From Cerrena zonata (taxonomy: Eukaryota; Basidiomycota; Agaricomycetes; Polyporales; Cerrenaceae), in NCBI GenBank assembly GCA_038087015.1, contig JASBNA010000021.1, forward strand, positions 1-64,000: 64,000 nucleotides of DNA. Reading direction: 5' to 3'. Made by a program: the position numbers and the translations under genes. The notes under the pieces are model-generated. The model was given only the letters and a program-made list of their open reading frames with translations. It made no database searches and was not told the origin of the DNA. Position 1 is the stretch's first letter; the number at the start of each line of letters is the position of its first letter. Below are positions 1 through 11,284 of this stretch, piece after piece.

Positions 1-1470
1 GAACTTTCTTCTGAATAGGTTCGTTCTATCTGAGCAAGGCGTTGTTTTACCACTGAGCGTTGGTCCAGGTTCCGAATAGAAGGGCTCTGATTACGAGCAG
101 GAGATGGCGTTTGTAACGTCGAGTGAGGAGAATTGGTGCGGGACACAGGAGCATCGTACAGAGAGATCCGCACTGGAGAAACAAGTGCCGGAAGAGCAGG
201 AAGGTCTCTCCGTACAGAGACCGTCTGTACTGTAGGCTGACTGCTGGGAGGTGTATAGAATTCAGCTGGAGCGGGAGGGAGGGATTTCGGTTCCTCAGGT
301 GTAAATATAGGTGCCGGTTTATCATCTGTAGCTGACGAGAAGTAACTCTTGCGTTCTTGGGCTTGTAATATCGCATCCCTACATTATTTGAGCGAGTCAG
401 TCAATTATCCTGCTTAGAGTATGATGAACTTACCAGATGGCATTAACCCAAGCTGCACGCTCCTTGACAGAATTCGCTGCAAACTTCTCTCTGGCTCGAC
501 CTTCAAACTGAAGTTCAAATGTTTTGAGCTCTGTTATGGTGGCATCCGAGGGCAAGAGGCTCCGTTCGGTATCCTCGAGATCCGTTAAGGCCAGAGATTT
601 AACGTCTGTGCAGTGAGCTAGAGTGACCATAGACGTAGATGGATTTCCATGAGAAGAGTGCCAAGTGACAAGGATATGGGAAGGATGAAGAACAGCAGTA
701 CAACTAGTCCAGACGGGAAATGAACCTGGTGTTGCGTCTCGACAAAGATACAAGAGTGCGCCAGAATGTAGAGAATTCGGGGTATTGCATATTACAGCAG
801 TCGTTGGAATGATGTCGGCAGTAGAGGAATTTGCCCGAGCAGTATCTATTGGTGATACCTGGCGAAGTAGTGCAGGTTGAACGTTTGTGAAGTTACGAGA
901 TGTAGTAGGATTAGTATGGGTATAGTAATCTTCTCTGACAGGAGCTTTCGGCTTCTTTCCAAAGACTGATAGTAGGTTCCGAAAAGATTGTCGAATAGGT
1001 GATTTGCCTTTGCGAGGCTTCTGTGCAGGGCTTTCAAGACGAGTGGGAGTAGCTCTGCTGCTTGCTAGAGATGACCGTCTACTTGATGCACGGGAAGAAT
1101 CCATCGTTTCATAGCGGGTGATTAGGTCCTTTGTGGTTCGTTTACGAGACAAGGGAGTCTGCTCTGCCGTTGGGTCTTTAGGCAAGGAGAAGTAAGGTCC
1201 GAGGGGGTTTATCTCGATTTCCGAATCCAGAGTTTCTTGCGCATATCCAGTTCTCTTCGTGCTCGGAGGACGAGAGTCTGACCTGTACATGTCATTGTCA
1301 TCCCCTCTCTGATAGGTTTCATGACGGTAGGAGTTCGACTCTTTCTGGTGGGACCGAGGAGCCTGAGAGTACCCGAAAGCGTCGCGTGGTGTAAGAACTT
1401 GGTCTGACTCTTGTGCTGTACTAGCTCTTGTCATAGGCTGGACGGCGTGTACCGAACCATAAGAGTTCAT
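1..1470 (-). CDS. PH-domain protein, 3' end beyond the window
   Basis: Two exons are visible: 1470-434 and 378 to the left edge, with a 55-bp GT..AG intron (379-433) that splits a Trp codon. The start is the ATG at 1470. The first ~190 residues are low-complexity and rich in Ser, Arg, Pro and Gln, with a basic patch near residue 155-175 (SFRNLLSVFGKK). Residues ~205-346 look like a pleckstrin-homology domain: strands such as ALLYLCRD and FPVWTSCTAVL, then LKTFELQFEGRAREKFAAN and the closing helix VKERAAWVNAIW, which is the typical PH end pattern. The second exon is again disordered, with SPxR-type and Pro-rich stretches. Such proteins usually bind phosphoinositides or act as cortical scaffolds; that role is inference from the fold. 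The end of the gene is not in the window. Confidence 0.72.
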
Positions 1471-1728
1471 GGTGGCATGAGGAAGGAAGATAGAAAAGAG
1501 CTATAAGAACGGAGGGATAGTCAACCACAGCGTTCGTCAGTGCTTCCGACCAACCATCGCGGATATGTGGCTGACTATTTCAATTCGGACTGGAACATAG
1601 CAAACATATCCCGTGATGACACAATAGACCTACTCTTATTTCGATTAGGTATACTCAAATCAATATTATTAATTATGCCAATTATTGTAAGAAAGAGACA
1701 TTATCAACATGAACATGTTGGGAAGCAG

Positions 1729-4305
1729 TTAGAAATTCGTGGTACTGAATCTTCCCACTACATGATTAGTTTTCGGAAATAAAGCACCTTGAGATTCAGA
1801 GTTACGTGTGACTCGGAATGGCAGTATTACATTTATCGCATCTTCGCGCTGTTTCTTGGAAGCTTTGTCGGATATCAAGTAGAACTCGCAAGCCGGAAAC
1901 GTTGCAGACTCGTGAACACAGAAGTCGCGCTTCTCGATGGCTTGTTTAACGCCATGCCTATCGGGTTTTGATATTAGGGCCATGTTGTCTTGCTTTGTTG
2001 AAAGTTACTTACCGTTCTTGCATATGTACGGAGATATCGTCCCTAGTACACCACATATTCTCAGGGCAATGCGTACAATATTTGAGGACCCTCCAACTGA
2101 TGCGTTTCGCTGCTCTGGCTTCGATCTCCAAATGTCTGACTTGTCCGGCCTCTTTATCGTCCGCTTTGGTAAGTAATTTTCTGAGATTTCTCTTGGATGT
2201 GATAACGTTGGGATGTCTCTCGATGAAATGTCGAAGCTTTGTGAGGAAGGAAACTCTTTAGTCAAGGCCACAGAGAAACAAACGACACGTACTGCTGCTC
2301 TCCATGTCAGAATTACGTGAGTGGTTTTACTATCACACTCAGGTGATTTGCAACATAATCTGGTATCCTTGTTGTCCATGGCAGCGGCAGTGGCATCGGC
2401 AGGATCTTCTCCGTAACAATGGATAATATGTGTTATCAGCTCAACACAGATGTCATGGTGTAAAGTCGACCAAGGGCGGCTATGCAGGATGGAGGTAACC
2501 ACATCATCGTACATGGTTCTGTGTTCGTCGTCATTGTTCTCCGGTGTATATCGATTGAAGTTGTTGTACAAGTGATCATTGGCCGAACCTGACACGTCGA
2601 AAAAAAAGAAATTCGTTTCATGAGTGGACTGGAGCGCAGCCGTGATTGCAAGATCGAAGATGTCAATATCGTCCCGAATACTCATGCTCATCTTCTTTTG
2701 GAGGAAAGCGCGTAAAACAGATTTTTTGTCTCCTCTAAATCGCGAGACAAGGTCAACCAGGTTTTTTTGAAGAGCAAGAAAACTGGCGAGTGACACATCG
2801 ACATCCTTAGGAGCATCGATAATGGCTCGAAATTCTGGAAAGGAAGCAATGTCGCGCTCTGGTGGGCACATTCCACCCAGGTCGGTCTGAAAGGTTCGTA
2901 CGGCTTGTTTCAAAACCATTAGACGAGGATACAAGAGATCACGCCGTTCAGCAAGCAATCTTTTGGCTTTATAGCTTTGCATGAAAGAGATGACTTCATC
3001 TCTCATGCCCAACCAGACTAAAGATATCGTTGGTCAATTGGGTAGGTTGTGACCACAAATCTATTTACCTCTTTCTGTGAGTTTCCGTGGTTGCTTTACC
3101 GGCTTCAGAGTGAGTAGTGGATGTGAATACTGCAGATTCATGTGCTGAAGCTCCTCATTCCACCCCTCCTCTCTCAGCTTCGCAATGATCCTACGAGCAT
3201 GTTAGTTCCCGCAAGCTACATCGACATTGTTGAGATCACATACGCAGAAAGCCTTGCTTCTTTGGTCTGAGCAATAAGGTCCTTACGTGCTGCCTGAAAA
3301 ATCTCGTACCAGTTTCGACAAGTGCGCGCCCACTACCATGTATATGTCAATATAAGCAAATCAAATGAAGGAGAACATTGACTCACCTCATCAACGTCCT
3401 TGCACCAGTTCTTTCGTTCCTCGAGCCAGGTCGCCCGTTGACTGATGTCAAGTTTCTCGAACGCCATCTTTGTGTCTTGAAGTTCAGGTATACGGTAGAT
3501 AGAACAGAGCATGCCAAATCGCCTAATAAAACACACTGTAACGGAATATATTCAATGTGTCGACACAGTGATACTAAATGGAGTATTCTCACCTTCCCGT
3601 ACAGCAGGAGCTCCGATGTAGATATCGCCATAGTCACGATGAAACTCCGCAAACTCATATCGACTGTTAATCAATAACCTATGGATCATGTTCCGGAATC
3701 AAGTGAGGACCAAATAATTGTTTGAGCTGTAGTACTAACATATCCTGGCATTTCTTACAGTAACGCACACGAAGGCTCCACAGCACAGTTTGCACACCTC
3801 CTGTCAAGCAGTTCTAAGATGTGACACAGTCCATGTGAGGGGTGTTCATATGACAACAGGCGTGAAACGTACGTGACAAGATGTTTGGAAACACAAGTTT
3901 GCATAGGCTGGCTCACTGAGAAAGGGAGGACAATCAGGTAGACCCTCAACGTTCTTTCTAGCAGCCTTCCAAAACGGACTTGCATTTCGAGACATGAGCA
4001 GGTCTCGAAACTCTTTCGTTGTCCTCGCAAGATTAAGCAGATCATTAGGGAGTAAATATACAAGCACCTGGGGATAAAAAATCAGAATATGACTATAACG
4101 AATATATTATATGCTCCCTAAATGGTTGAAGTACCTCATAGATGATGTCCAGAGGCATCTTAGGAAGATCCTGTAAAGATCCTTTCTTTCGGAGACGACG
4201 GGGAGGAGTTTCATGTTGTTCTTTCTTTTTGGCCCGCTTGACTACAGGCAATGTCTCATGTATCGAGTGCTCTACATTCTTGCGTTTGCGTAAATTGTAA
4301 CTCAT
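1729..4305 (-). CDS. F-box protein with C-terminal zinc-finger-like segment (paralogue 1)
   Basis: A ten-exon model keeps phase throughout: 4305-4135, 4067-3873, 3813-3740, 3663-3593, 3535-3387, 3332-3244, 3190-3069, 3017-2293, 2236-2013, 1957-1729, giving 682 residues. It starts MSYNLRKRKN, followed by a Lys/Arg-rich segment that may be a nuclear signal. The F-box core is LPKMPLDIIYE then VLVYLLPNDLLNLARTTKEF, split by intron 1. A C-x2-C pair (YCKKCQ) follows. Near the C-terminus is C-x2-C-x13-H-x4-H (from YCTHC to HMQERH), which resembles a C2H2 finger. F-box proteins of this kind are substrate receptors of SCF ubiquitin ligases; the substrate is unknown. The gene at 27143-29726 is a clear paralogue with the same ten exons, several of identical length. 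Confidence 0.8.
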
Positions 4306-4815
4306 ATTGAGATAGTGAGGAGAAGGAGATTGAGTCCAAATTTGTGGAGGACTGCGTGTCGTACTGACAGAATGTACTAGAGACACGGTCACGTGTGCCC
4401 CTGAGAATTACGACAGGACGCGACGCGTTATATATTCAGCCTCGTTACCGTTATCTTTTTTCCTTGATGTATGCTATGTATGCTGGACTGATACCACCAG
4501 TCTAAGACATAGGCTATTAGGATTGGTGTAGATAAAAATAAAGCAATCTTAATCAATGGGATATAATAATGGTAATAATGGCTGCGTAATTCGTTGGTCT
4601 CAAGATAATAGCATTCATAAGCAATGGTCTTGCTTTATTTGCTACAAGGAAATGTTGGATACCTAAACGCATCTACGTCGTGTTAACTGTTCCGCACCTT
4701 GTCCACACCTCAGTGAAGAGACTCGGAAAAGACCGAGCGGAGATACAAACGCCTTGCAGCAAATTAAAGACTCAGGTTCTCGTATTGCTGTCAGTACTTC
4801 AGTCTTCAGTGCAAC
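4306..4815. other. Intergenic, divergent promoter region
   Basis: This stretch separates the F-box gene (minus) from the orphan gene (plus), so it should hold both promoters. It is AT-rich, with TATATATT-like words near 4430. I see no coding sequence that keeps phase with either neighbour. Confidence 0.5.
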
Positions 4816-7800
4816 ATGTCAGTACTTCTAAATGGTGTACAGGTCCACTATGTCTCGCAACGCGACGATCTACCTCCTCATATACAGCGGCTGAGACAAC
4901 ACTTCTATTGTCCTTTACCGCCTACACCACCATTCTCTTTATTTTCTTCTACCATCCAAGCTAATCTGATACAGCTTGGAAGTAACGAATCAAGTTTCAC
5001 GGAGGTTTACACATGCAATGGAGACGCCTCTTCACATTGTATGCCAATAAACCAGATTTTCGACTCCGTCTTGACAATTTCCGACATCTTTTCGAATCTC
5101 CCTCCTGAGGAATGTACACCTCTTTACACGTCTCCATTGATTCGTCAACTTATCAATGTTCTTGTATCGACTATGGAGTTCAATAATAAGCTACGTATTC
5201 TGTAAGCGTGATTTGTATAGCGTCGCTCTCATGGGAACTAACTCTCGTGCAGCACGAATGGACGTTTCAATATGCCCCGAGTTCAAAGTTTTAATAGCGC
5301 ACAATCTCACGCAGCCTCCGGTCTATCTGATCTTCTCTTATCTTACGTGATATTTGGCGAACAGAACAAGCCCTGCGAGAGTGATGCCTCCGATGAAAGT
5401 TTATTGCAACCTCTCGGCTTACCTACAGATGCGTACCTACTCAGTGGCACGAGCCAGAGTGACAAGGACAAGACTATAGCATACCTCCCATTGCTAGTGA
5501 TCGGTAATGCGAACGATATTATTTCTCTTATCACCAGTACCTTATTCCAGAGGTGTGTTTGGAATGTCACGGACCTTCCGGTCGTCGGGATATCGGTTTC
5601 TGGTACAAACGTTGAAGTCCTCCTGGGCTGGATTGATATGAAAAATAAGCTTGAGGATAACGAGGACGTGGTTGAGGTAAATTTCCCAGAAAATGCCTGT
5701 CCCACACTAATACTTCCAACGTCAGCTCGTTCCGCATATTGCTAGGTCTCACCCTGGTCTTCCGTCACAACCATGCAGGAGTTACTATGATCTGAAAAAT
5801 GCCAGATCTATCTGTGCATTCTCACAGTTCCTCCTCAGTCTTAAGCGTCATTTCGACGATGTGATAAAGAAGGCTTCTGAACTTTTGTTCTACGAGGACA
5901 TCTGTTGGAGAACCGATCACGGCAATCGTTGTCCTGACCGAGGTACTACTTATCAAGATATTGAAGCTCGAATTGTTTCTTGGAGAGACGACATCCCAAG
6001 CTCATCGTAAGCATCCTCAGTCTATTATCCCAACAATTCTATAACCAGTCTAAATAGCCAAGATGTCCCCGGAGAAACCGCCAGCATCACAATTGCATCC
6101 ACGTCCAGCGATGATTCAGATACAGAAACGCGTAGTCCTAGCACCCACTCAACGATGAGCACGCTGGAGGAAGATCTGCCTAGCTCCTCACATCGCTCGT
6201 CAAGCCCTATTAATCATTCGGCATCTACTGACTATCAGGCAAATTGGATGATAGACAGATTGGCTTTCAGTCTCCCAAGGACCGCGGGTCTGAAAGACGA
6301 TCACAAAGCGCTTAGATTTGTCACAGAAATGACCGGCCAATACAACAAGATCACTGGTCGAATTGCGATACCAAATGATTGGTGCGCTGCAATTCCAGTA
6401 GTACCAATCTTATTTGAACACATCTTTATCAGAGTCTAATGATGTCGCCGTCTAGGATCGGGGATACGAGGACCGCTTCAAGAATTTTATGACGAAAGTA
6501 AGACAAGGATGGCCCGAAGTCAAGCCTCAGAATGACATTGAAGTTGTGGACGGCAAAATATGCGAAATACTAACTTGGATTGAACAATATCCTTCCTCTA
6601 TTGTCTCCGTTTTCGAGGATATCGCTAGAATGGCAAACGATGACCTAATGTATGATCGAGCTGTGTATGAAGCTGAATCTCGCAATCTATGGGATGCGCT
6701 GATCCTACAGTTCTACGCTTATGGAGACCGAACGGGACGTAGAAGAATGCTGTACGTTTATCAGTCCTTTGGTATCTTCATCGTAAATGTTAACAGGCTG
6801 ATAGACTGGAGCATAAAATAAACTTCCCAAGAAACATTGCCCTAGATGCTTCAGTGAAATACAAGAACCAATCGCCTAAGCCCTTCTTAGAAGCAATCAG
6901 GTATTACTTCAACATTATGAGTGCCTTGGTGTTCCAGAATTCCTATCTCGATGACGATGTAGACCTCCCCGAATCTGTGACAACCCTTGTCTGTCACGCG
7001 TCTGCAGCTCTTAAAACGACATCAGGTATCATTAGGAAAGCATCCAATACATCGGACTTCACAGAGATCGCAGTCTGGAGAACCAAACTAGAGCCAAGAA
7101 GTGGAATTTGTGATACAATTTGCGTTGTGCCGGCCTACCCTATCAAGAAGTTAGTGGACGCTCTTAACACAGGGGGAAAACTGGGCCGGGAAAAAGCTGA
7201 GGAGCTAGCCCGGAAATCCTGTCTAATCCAGACCTCGGACGAACACCGACAGTCTGTTGTTTCTTCAATAGAAATCCCCACCCCAGCTGAAGATGAGACA
7301 TCATCGGACGAAATTGCAAAGGCAAAAGCACGGGTCCGAATGGCAGTCCACAATGATCACATTCTTGTCTCTTTCTTTGTGACAGAGCACAAACGACCGG
7401 GGGCTGTTCAAATCCAATCGTTAGACCGATGTCGCCAATATCTTGTCTCACTAGTAGAGTTCCTTGAAACCCTCGGAGTGAAAACAGAAAATTATCCCGT
7501 ATTTGGTCTGCATGTTACGGGTTGGACAGGGCAGCTGATCATGGCTCGGTCGTACAATGACCCAACAGGGAAACGATCTCGTGTGAGTTCTTATACTAAT
7601 GTGTGGATAGTCCTCACTGATTGTGTCACAGTCTACATACATCTTGGATCATGAAATAGAAACATTTGATATCACCAAGGAATCTGACGTATTTCACCTC
7701 ATAACTGTTCTTGTACGTTTGAGGATGCAGGAGGATGAGTTCTTCCGGGAGAACAATTTCGGAGATTTGCCCGACGATGTCCTCGACACACTCACGAAGT

Positions 7801-7940
7801 GGAACGTCACAAGCCAAATTGAGGCTTTCGCTGATGAACAAGCTGTGGACTCGAGCGATCGAGACCGGCTTGGAGATGCACTGCGGCTCGATAAAGCAGC
7901 TACAAATGCTGAGATCGCCACAAAAGCCACTCAAACTTGA
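4816..7940 (+). CDS. Orphan protein, 937 residues, seven exons
   Basis: The phase-consistent model is 4816-5201, 5253-5676, 5726-6006, 6058-6397, 6456-6751, 6805-7582, 7632-7940. The start at 4816 (MSVLLNGVQVHYV) is the first ATG of the open frame. I do not recognise a named domain. The segment around residues 200-270 (PLLVIGNANDIISLI, then VVGISVSG and VLLGWIDM) and a later one (YPVFGLHVTGWTGQLIMARS) each resemble the beta-strand and glycine-turn pattern seen in the region before or at the start of fungal FunK1-type kinases, but no kinase catalytic motif (HRD, DFG) is present. Residues ~395-440 are Ser/Thr-rich and probably disordered. No signal peptide or membrane segment is seen. Function is unknown. 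Some splice choices (6398-6455 and 6752-6804) rest on phase alone. Confidence 0.68.
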
Positions 7941-8553
7941 GGAGAGGATCTGGACCGACGAGAAGGAAGAGGGCCCTGTCAGTATAGATAGATAAAAGAT
8001 GGTCACTGAAAAAGACATTCGTATCTGATACTGTCCCGTAAATCATCTCATGTGCTATATTATCTACGCGGTATGACAGTGTAGAGTCGAACATCATACC
8101 TTCCTTATTTGGATTGACACCGTCGTCTGACGGCGGGCCATTCTTTCTTCGCAACTTACGGTCACTGGGTTGCGTCCATGCAGGTCAGAAGTCAATTCAT
8201 AGTCATCTGCTAGACATCTGCCACACCTTATGCATATATATCCTACCTTCTTACATCATTGTCCTTGTCACGATCAGTCTCACCACAAGGGAGCTTTCCT
8301 CTTCAGCTCTTCAGCGTTTCATTGAGGAATATATGGAGAATCTCACTCACTACTTCTCGTGCCATAACATGGAGCTAATACAGTAAGTCTTGCTTCTTGT
8401 CGTAAGTATTCCATGCTGCGTGACCAACAAGCCTCACTTGCGGCCCGTTAACAATGTTGATCCTCGTATTGCTCTGCCTCCCGCTCGAATCAGCATCTAC
8501 GGCCCCCTCGGTGTTGTAAATCAGTAATACTAAAACTCCTCGTCGTTCTTGCC
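7941..8553. other. Intergenic, nothing recognised
   Basis: About 600 bp between the orphan gene and the alpha-galactosidase. It has short open frames on both strands without recognisable domains. A weak possibility is a 3' extension of the orphan gene, but the stop at 7938-7940 is in a well-supported frame. Confidence 0.4.
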
Positions 8554-8561
8554 TATAAAAA
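8554..8561 (+). promoter_or_regulatory. TATA-like box of the alpha-galactosidase gene
   Basis: TATAAAAA lies 77 bp before the start codon at 8631. The same distance range is seen before other genes of this window. Confidence 0.5.
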
Positions 8562-8630
8562 GACTCAGGTAAGCCACGACTGCCCCTCAAACTTCAGGTG
8601 GTTGCAATCCAAGCAACTCTGTACACAAGA

Positions 8631-10547
8631 ATGCTTCTACTTACTTCTATATTTGTCACGGTTCTTTTACCGTATGTCAACTCAGATCCTAGTACCTCTA
8701 CCAGTACCGCCGTGCCGGCACCTACCGTGGGTCCAACGAAGGAGGTTGGAAAGCTCCCAGCACTAGGGTATGTCCTAACCATCGAAACTCAACTCAATAA
8801 ACTATTGACCAGCCAATTCCGCAGATGGAACACGTGGAACGCCTATGCGTGTAGTGAGTAAATTAGGCAGCATCGTTTGATTCTTATCAATCCCATATCT
8901 GTACAGGTATCGATGAATCCAAGGTGCTCGCGGCTGCAAACCAGTTTGTATCCTTGGGCTTGAAGGACGCGGGTTACGAATATGTCAATATTGATGTGAG
9001 TACAGTTTCTTCATTCTTACGTTCTTCACGATGTTTACATTTGATAGGATTGCTGGTCTGTCATGTCTGGCCGTGATAATACGACCGGTCGTATTGTTCC
9101 GGACCCAACCAAATTTCCAGATGGAATTAGTGGCCTAGCAAGCAAAATTCACGACCTTGGACTCAAGATCGGCATCTATAGGTATGTGGAGGCTTGTTTA
9201 TCAGAATGCAGTACTGTGACTGAAGAATGACACACAGCGACGCTGGAACTAAGACATGTGCCGGATATCCTGGTTCTCTAGGTAATGAAGCGATCGATGC
9301 CAAGACCTTCACTGAATGGGGAATCGATTGTACGTCCTATTATTCTCTCATATGTATACACATCGTTTGACGGGTTTACTAGATTTGAAATATGGTATAA
9401 AGCATACTTTTCATACTATAATTTCCTATTAAGCCAAACAATCAGATAATTGCAACGTCCCCGCGAACTGGAGTGACGCCGCTGTAAGTACATCCTCTAG
9501 ATATGTACTTCCCGAGTTAAAATACTATTTCTCTCGCAGACGCCCCCAGATGATGATTGGTAGTAAGTCTTTGTTTCTAAGATTATGTATTGACGATATC
9601 ACTAAACGATTTCATAGCAATTCGAATTCGGCCATCCGCTATCGTCGAATGACGTACGTTCACTATCCCATAAATCGACACGATTATTGATCATGGCATG
9701 TAGCGCAGCACTCGACGCTCAATCTCGTCCGGTCCAATTCAACCTCTGCATCTGGGGTACAGCTAACGTATGGGACTGGGGTGCTCGTGTTGTACGTACT
9801 AAGATAACACCATTCCAGAAACACGCTAAGACTGTAATCCTTCAGGGACATTCTTGGAGAATGTCAGGCGATGCATCTGCCTCTTGGAGTTATATCGTCT
9901 CTATCATCAATACCAATGCGCAACACTTGGATTCTATCAATTTCTGGTCTCACAATGACATGTAGGGGGTCGTGATCACTCAAATTGCTGCAATCATTTA
10001 GTATTATATTCACAGGGACATGATGGAGATCGGAAACGGTGATTTGACTATTGAAGAGCAGCGCACCCATTTTGCAACATGGGTATTGTTCAAGAGCCCG
10101 ATCTTACTTGGTACTGACGTGAGGAATCATGTTCAGTTACAGTCATTCCACAGCTTATTATGTTCCTATTTACAGTTGGGCAAGCTTTCTGACGATCAAC
10201 TCACTATCATCAAGAACAAGGAGCTCCTCGAGTTCCACCAAGATCCTGTCGTCGGGACTCCGGCAGCTCCATTTACGCCCACACCTTCTGCCCCGACGAC
10301 TAGCACACCGGAATACTTCGTCGGGCGTTCACTCAAGGGAACTCACGTCTTCGTTGTCAATACTGCAGCAAATACTACAATGAAAACTTTCAACTTCGCT
10401 AATGTCAAAGGCTTGGCTCGAGGCGGGAGAGGCTCGTTCAAAGTGCATGATATGTGGACTGGGAAAGATATTGGGAAATTCACTGGCAATTATACGTTCA
10501 GCTTGGCTGCCCATGATACGGCTGCATTCTTTGTTTCTCCTCTCTAG
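8631..10547 (+). CDS. Secreted alpha-galactosidase, GH27
   Basis: Thirteen exons keep phase: 8631-8767, 8825-8853, 8907-8995, 9048-9181, 9238-9329, 9383-9394, 9446-9483, 9540-9562, 9618-9653, 9704-9791, 9846-9961, 10016-10118, 10176-10547, giving 422 residues. A signal peptide ([18 protein letters not shown]) starts the protein. GH27 signatures follow in order: [47 protein letters not shown] with the nucleophile Asp, and [10 protein letters not shown] with the acid/base Asp. The enzyme releases terminal alpha-1,6-linked galactose from melibiose-type sugars and galactomannan outside the cell. The C-terminal beta domain (from about residue 300) is complete and ends AAFFVSPL. Exon 6 is only 12 nt, and the nucleophile Asp codon is split by the next intron. 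A loss of function is not suggested. Confidence 0.93.
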
Positions 10548-11219
10548 CTACTGTACGACAATTGATTCCATGTCTTACAACAGCAAACCCCAATATTTAG
10601 GTGTCTTACGACTATCACTGTCGTCATGACGCACTGTTTCTCTACAGTATCCTCTTTCCCATGCGACTCAAATTGCGCCTTGATTTTCACCGCTCCAATT
10701 CAGAGTTTACCTAGTTGACCAATTCCTTGTCAAGATAGGTTGCCGAGGCTGTTTTCGCATAACGCCCATTCATTTCATGTTTCCTCCCAAGGGGTAAGAA
10801 CCGCCCGATACCGTCGTGACCTGGCGCTGCTACCACCAGCGATGAGGCTATCCTACGCGGTGAGATACACGTTGACGGACAATTGTCACTACTATATCAC
10901 TACTTCTAAAATTAACCCTCAGCTTGGACATAATGGTGAGTACATCGGCCCCAACCTTTTGTGGCGGGACAGTCACGACCGTTTTCAAAAAAACCTTCCG
11001 ACTTGTCGTTCTTTTCTGCTATTAGACTCAGTGTTTGCAAACTTCAAGAGCTATCTGAAGTTGTCATCTTACCCAACCTTCTTTCCTTCTAAATGTGTAT
11101 GGTGAGGTAATCTATAGTATGTCGATATACATAAGTATAGGGAGCCGCAAATATGAGTCAGGACCTCGGAGTGTTATGTGTGGCGTTACATAAAATAACG
11201 CATTGCCGCTATATATGTA
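10548..11219. other. Intergenic, nothing recognised
   Basis: About 670 bp between the alpha-galactosidase and module copy 1. There is one open frame at 10740-11105, but its translation has no low-complexity, signal or domain pattern and no splice partner. I see no repeat. Confidence 0.4.
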
Positions 11220-11237
11220 ATATTACGTAGTCTACTA
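11220..11237 (+). promoter_or_regulatory. Shared promoter element of family A, copy 1
   Basis: ATATTACGTAGTCTACTA occurs 47 bp before the start of family A copy 1. The identical 18 bp stand before copies 2 and 3 in the same orientation relative to the gene. Conservation in three copies suggests a regulatory site, though shared descent of a recent duplication is an alternative. Confidence 0.5.
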
Positions 11238-11284
11238 CTCATGTCGTATATCGCATAACACAGCTCATCTTCTACCTCACAATC

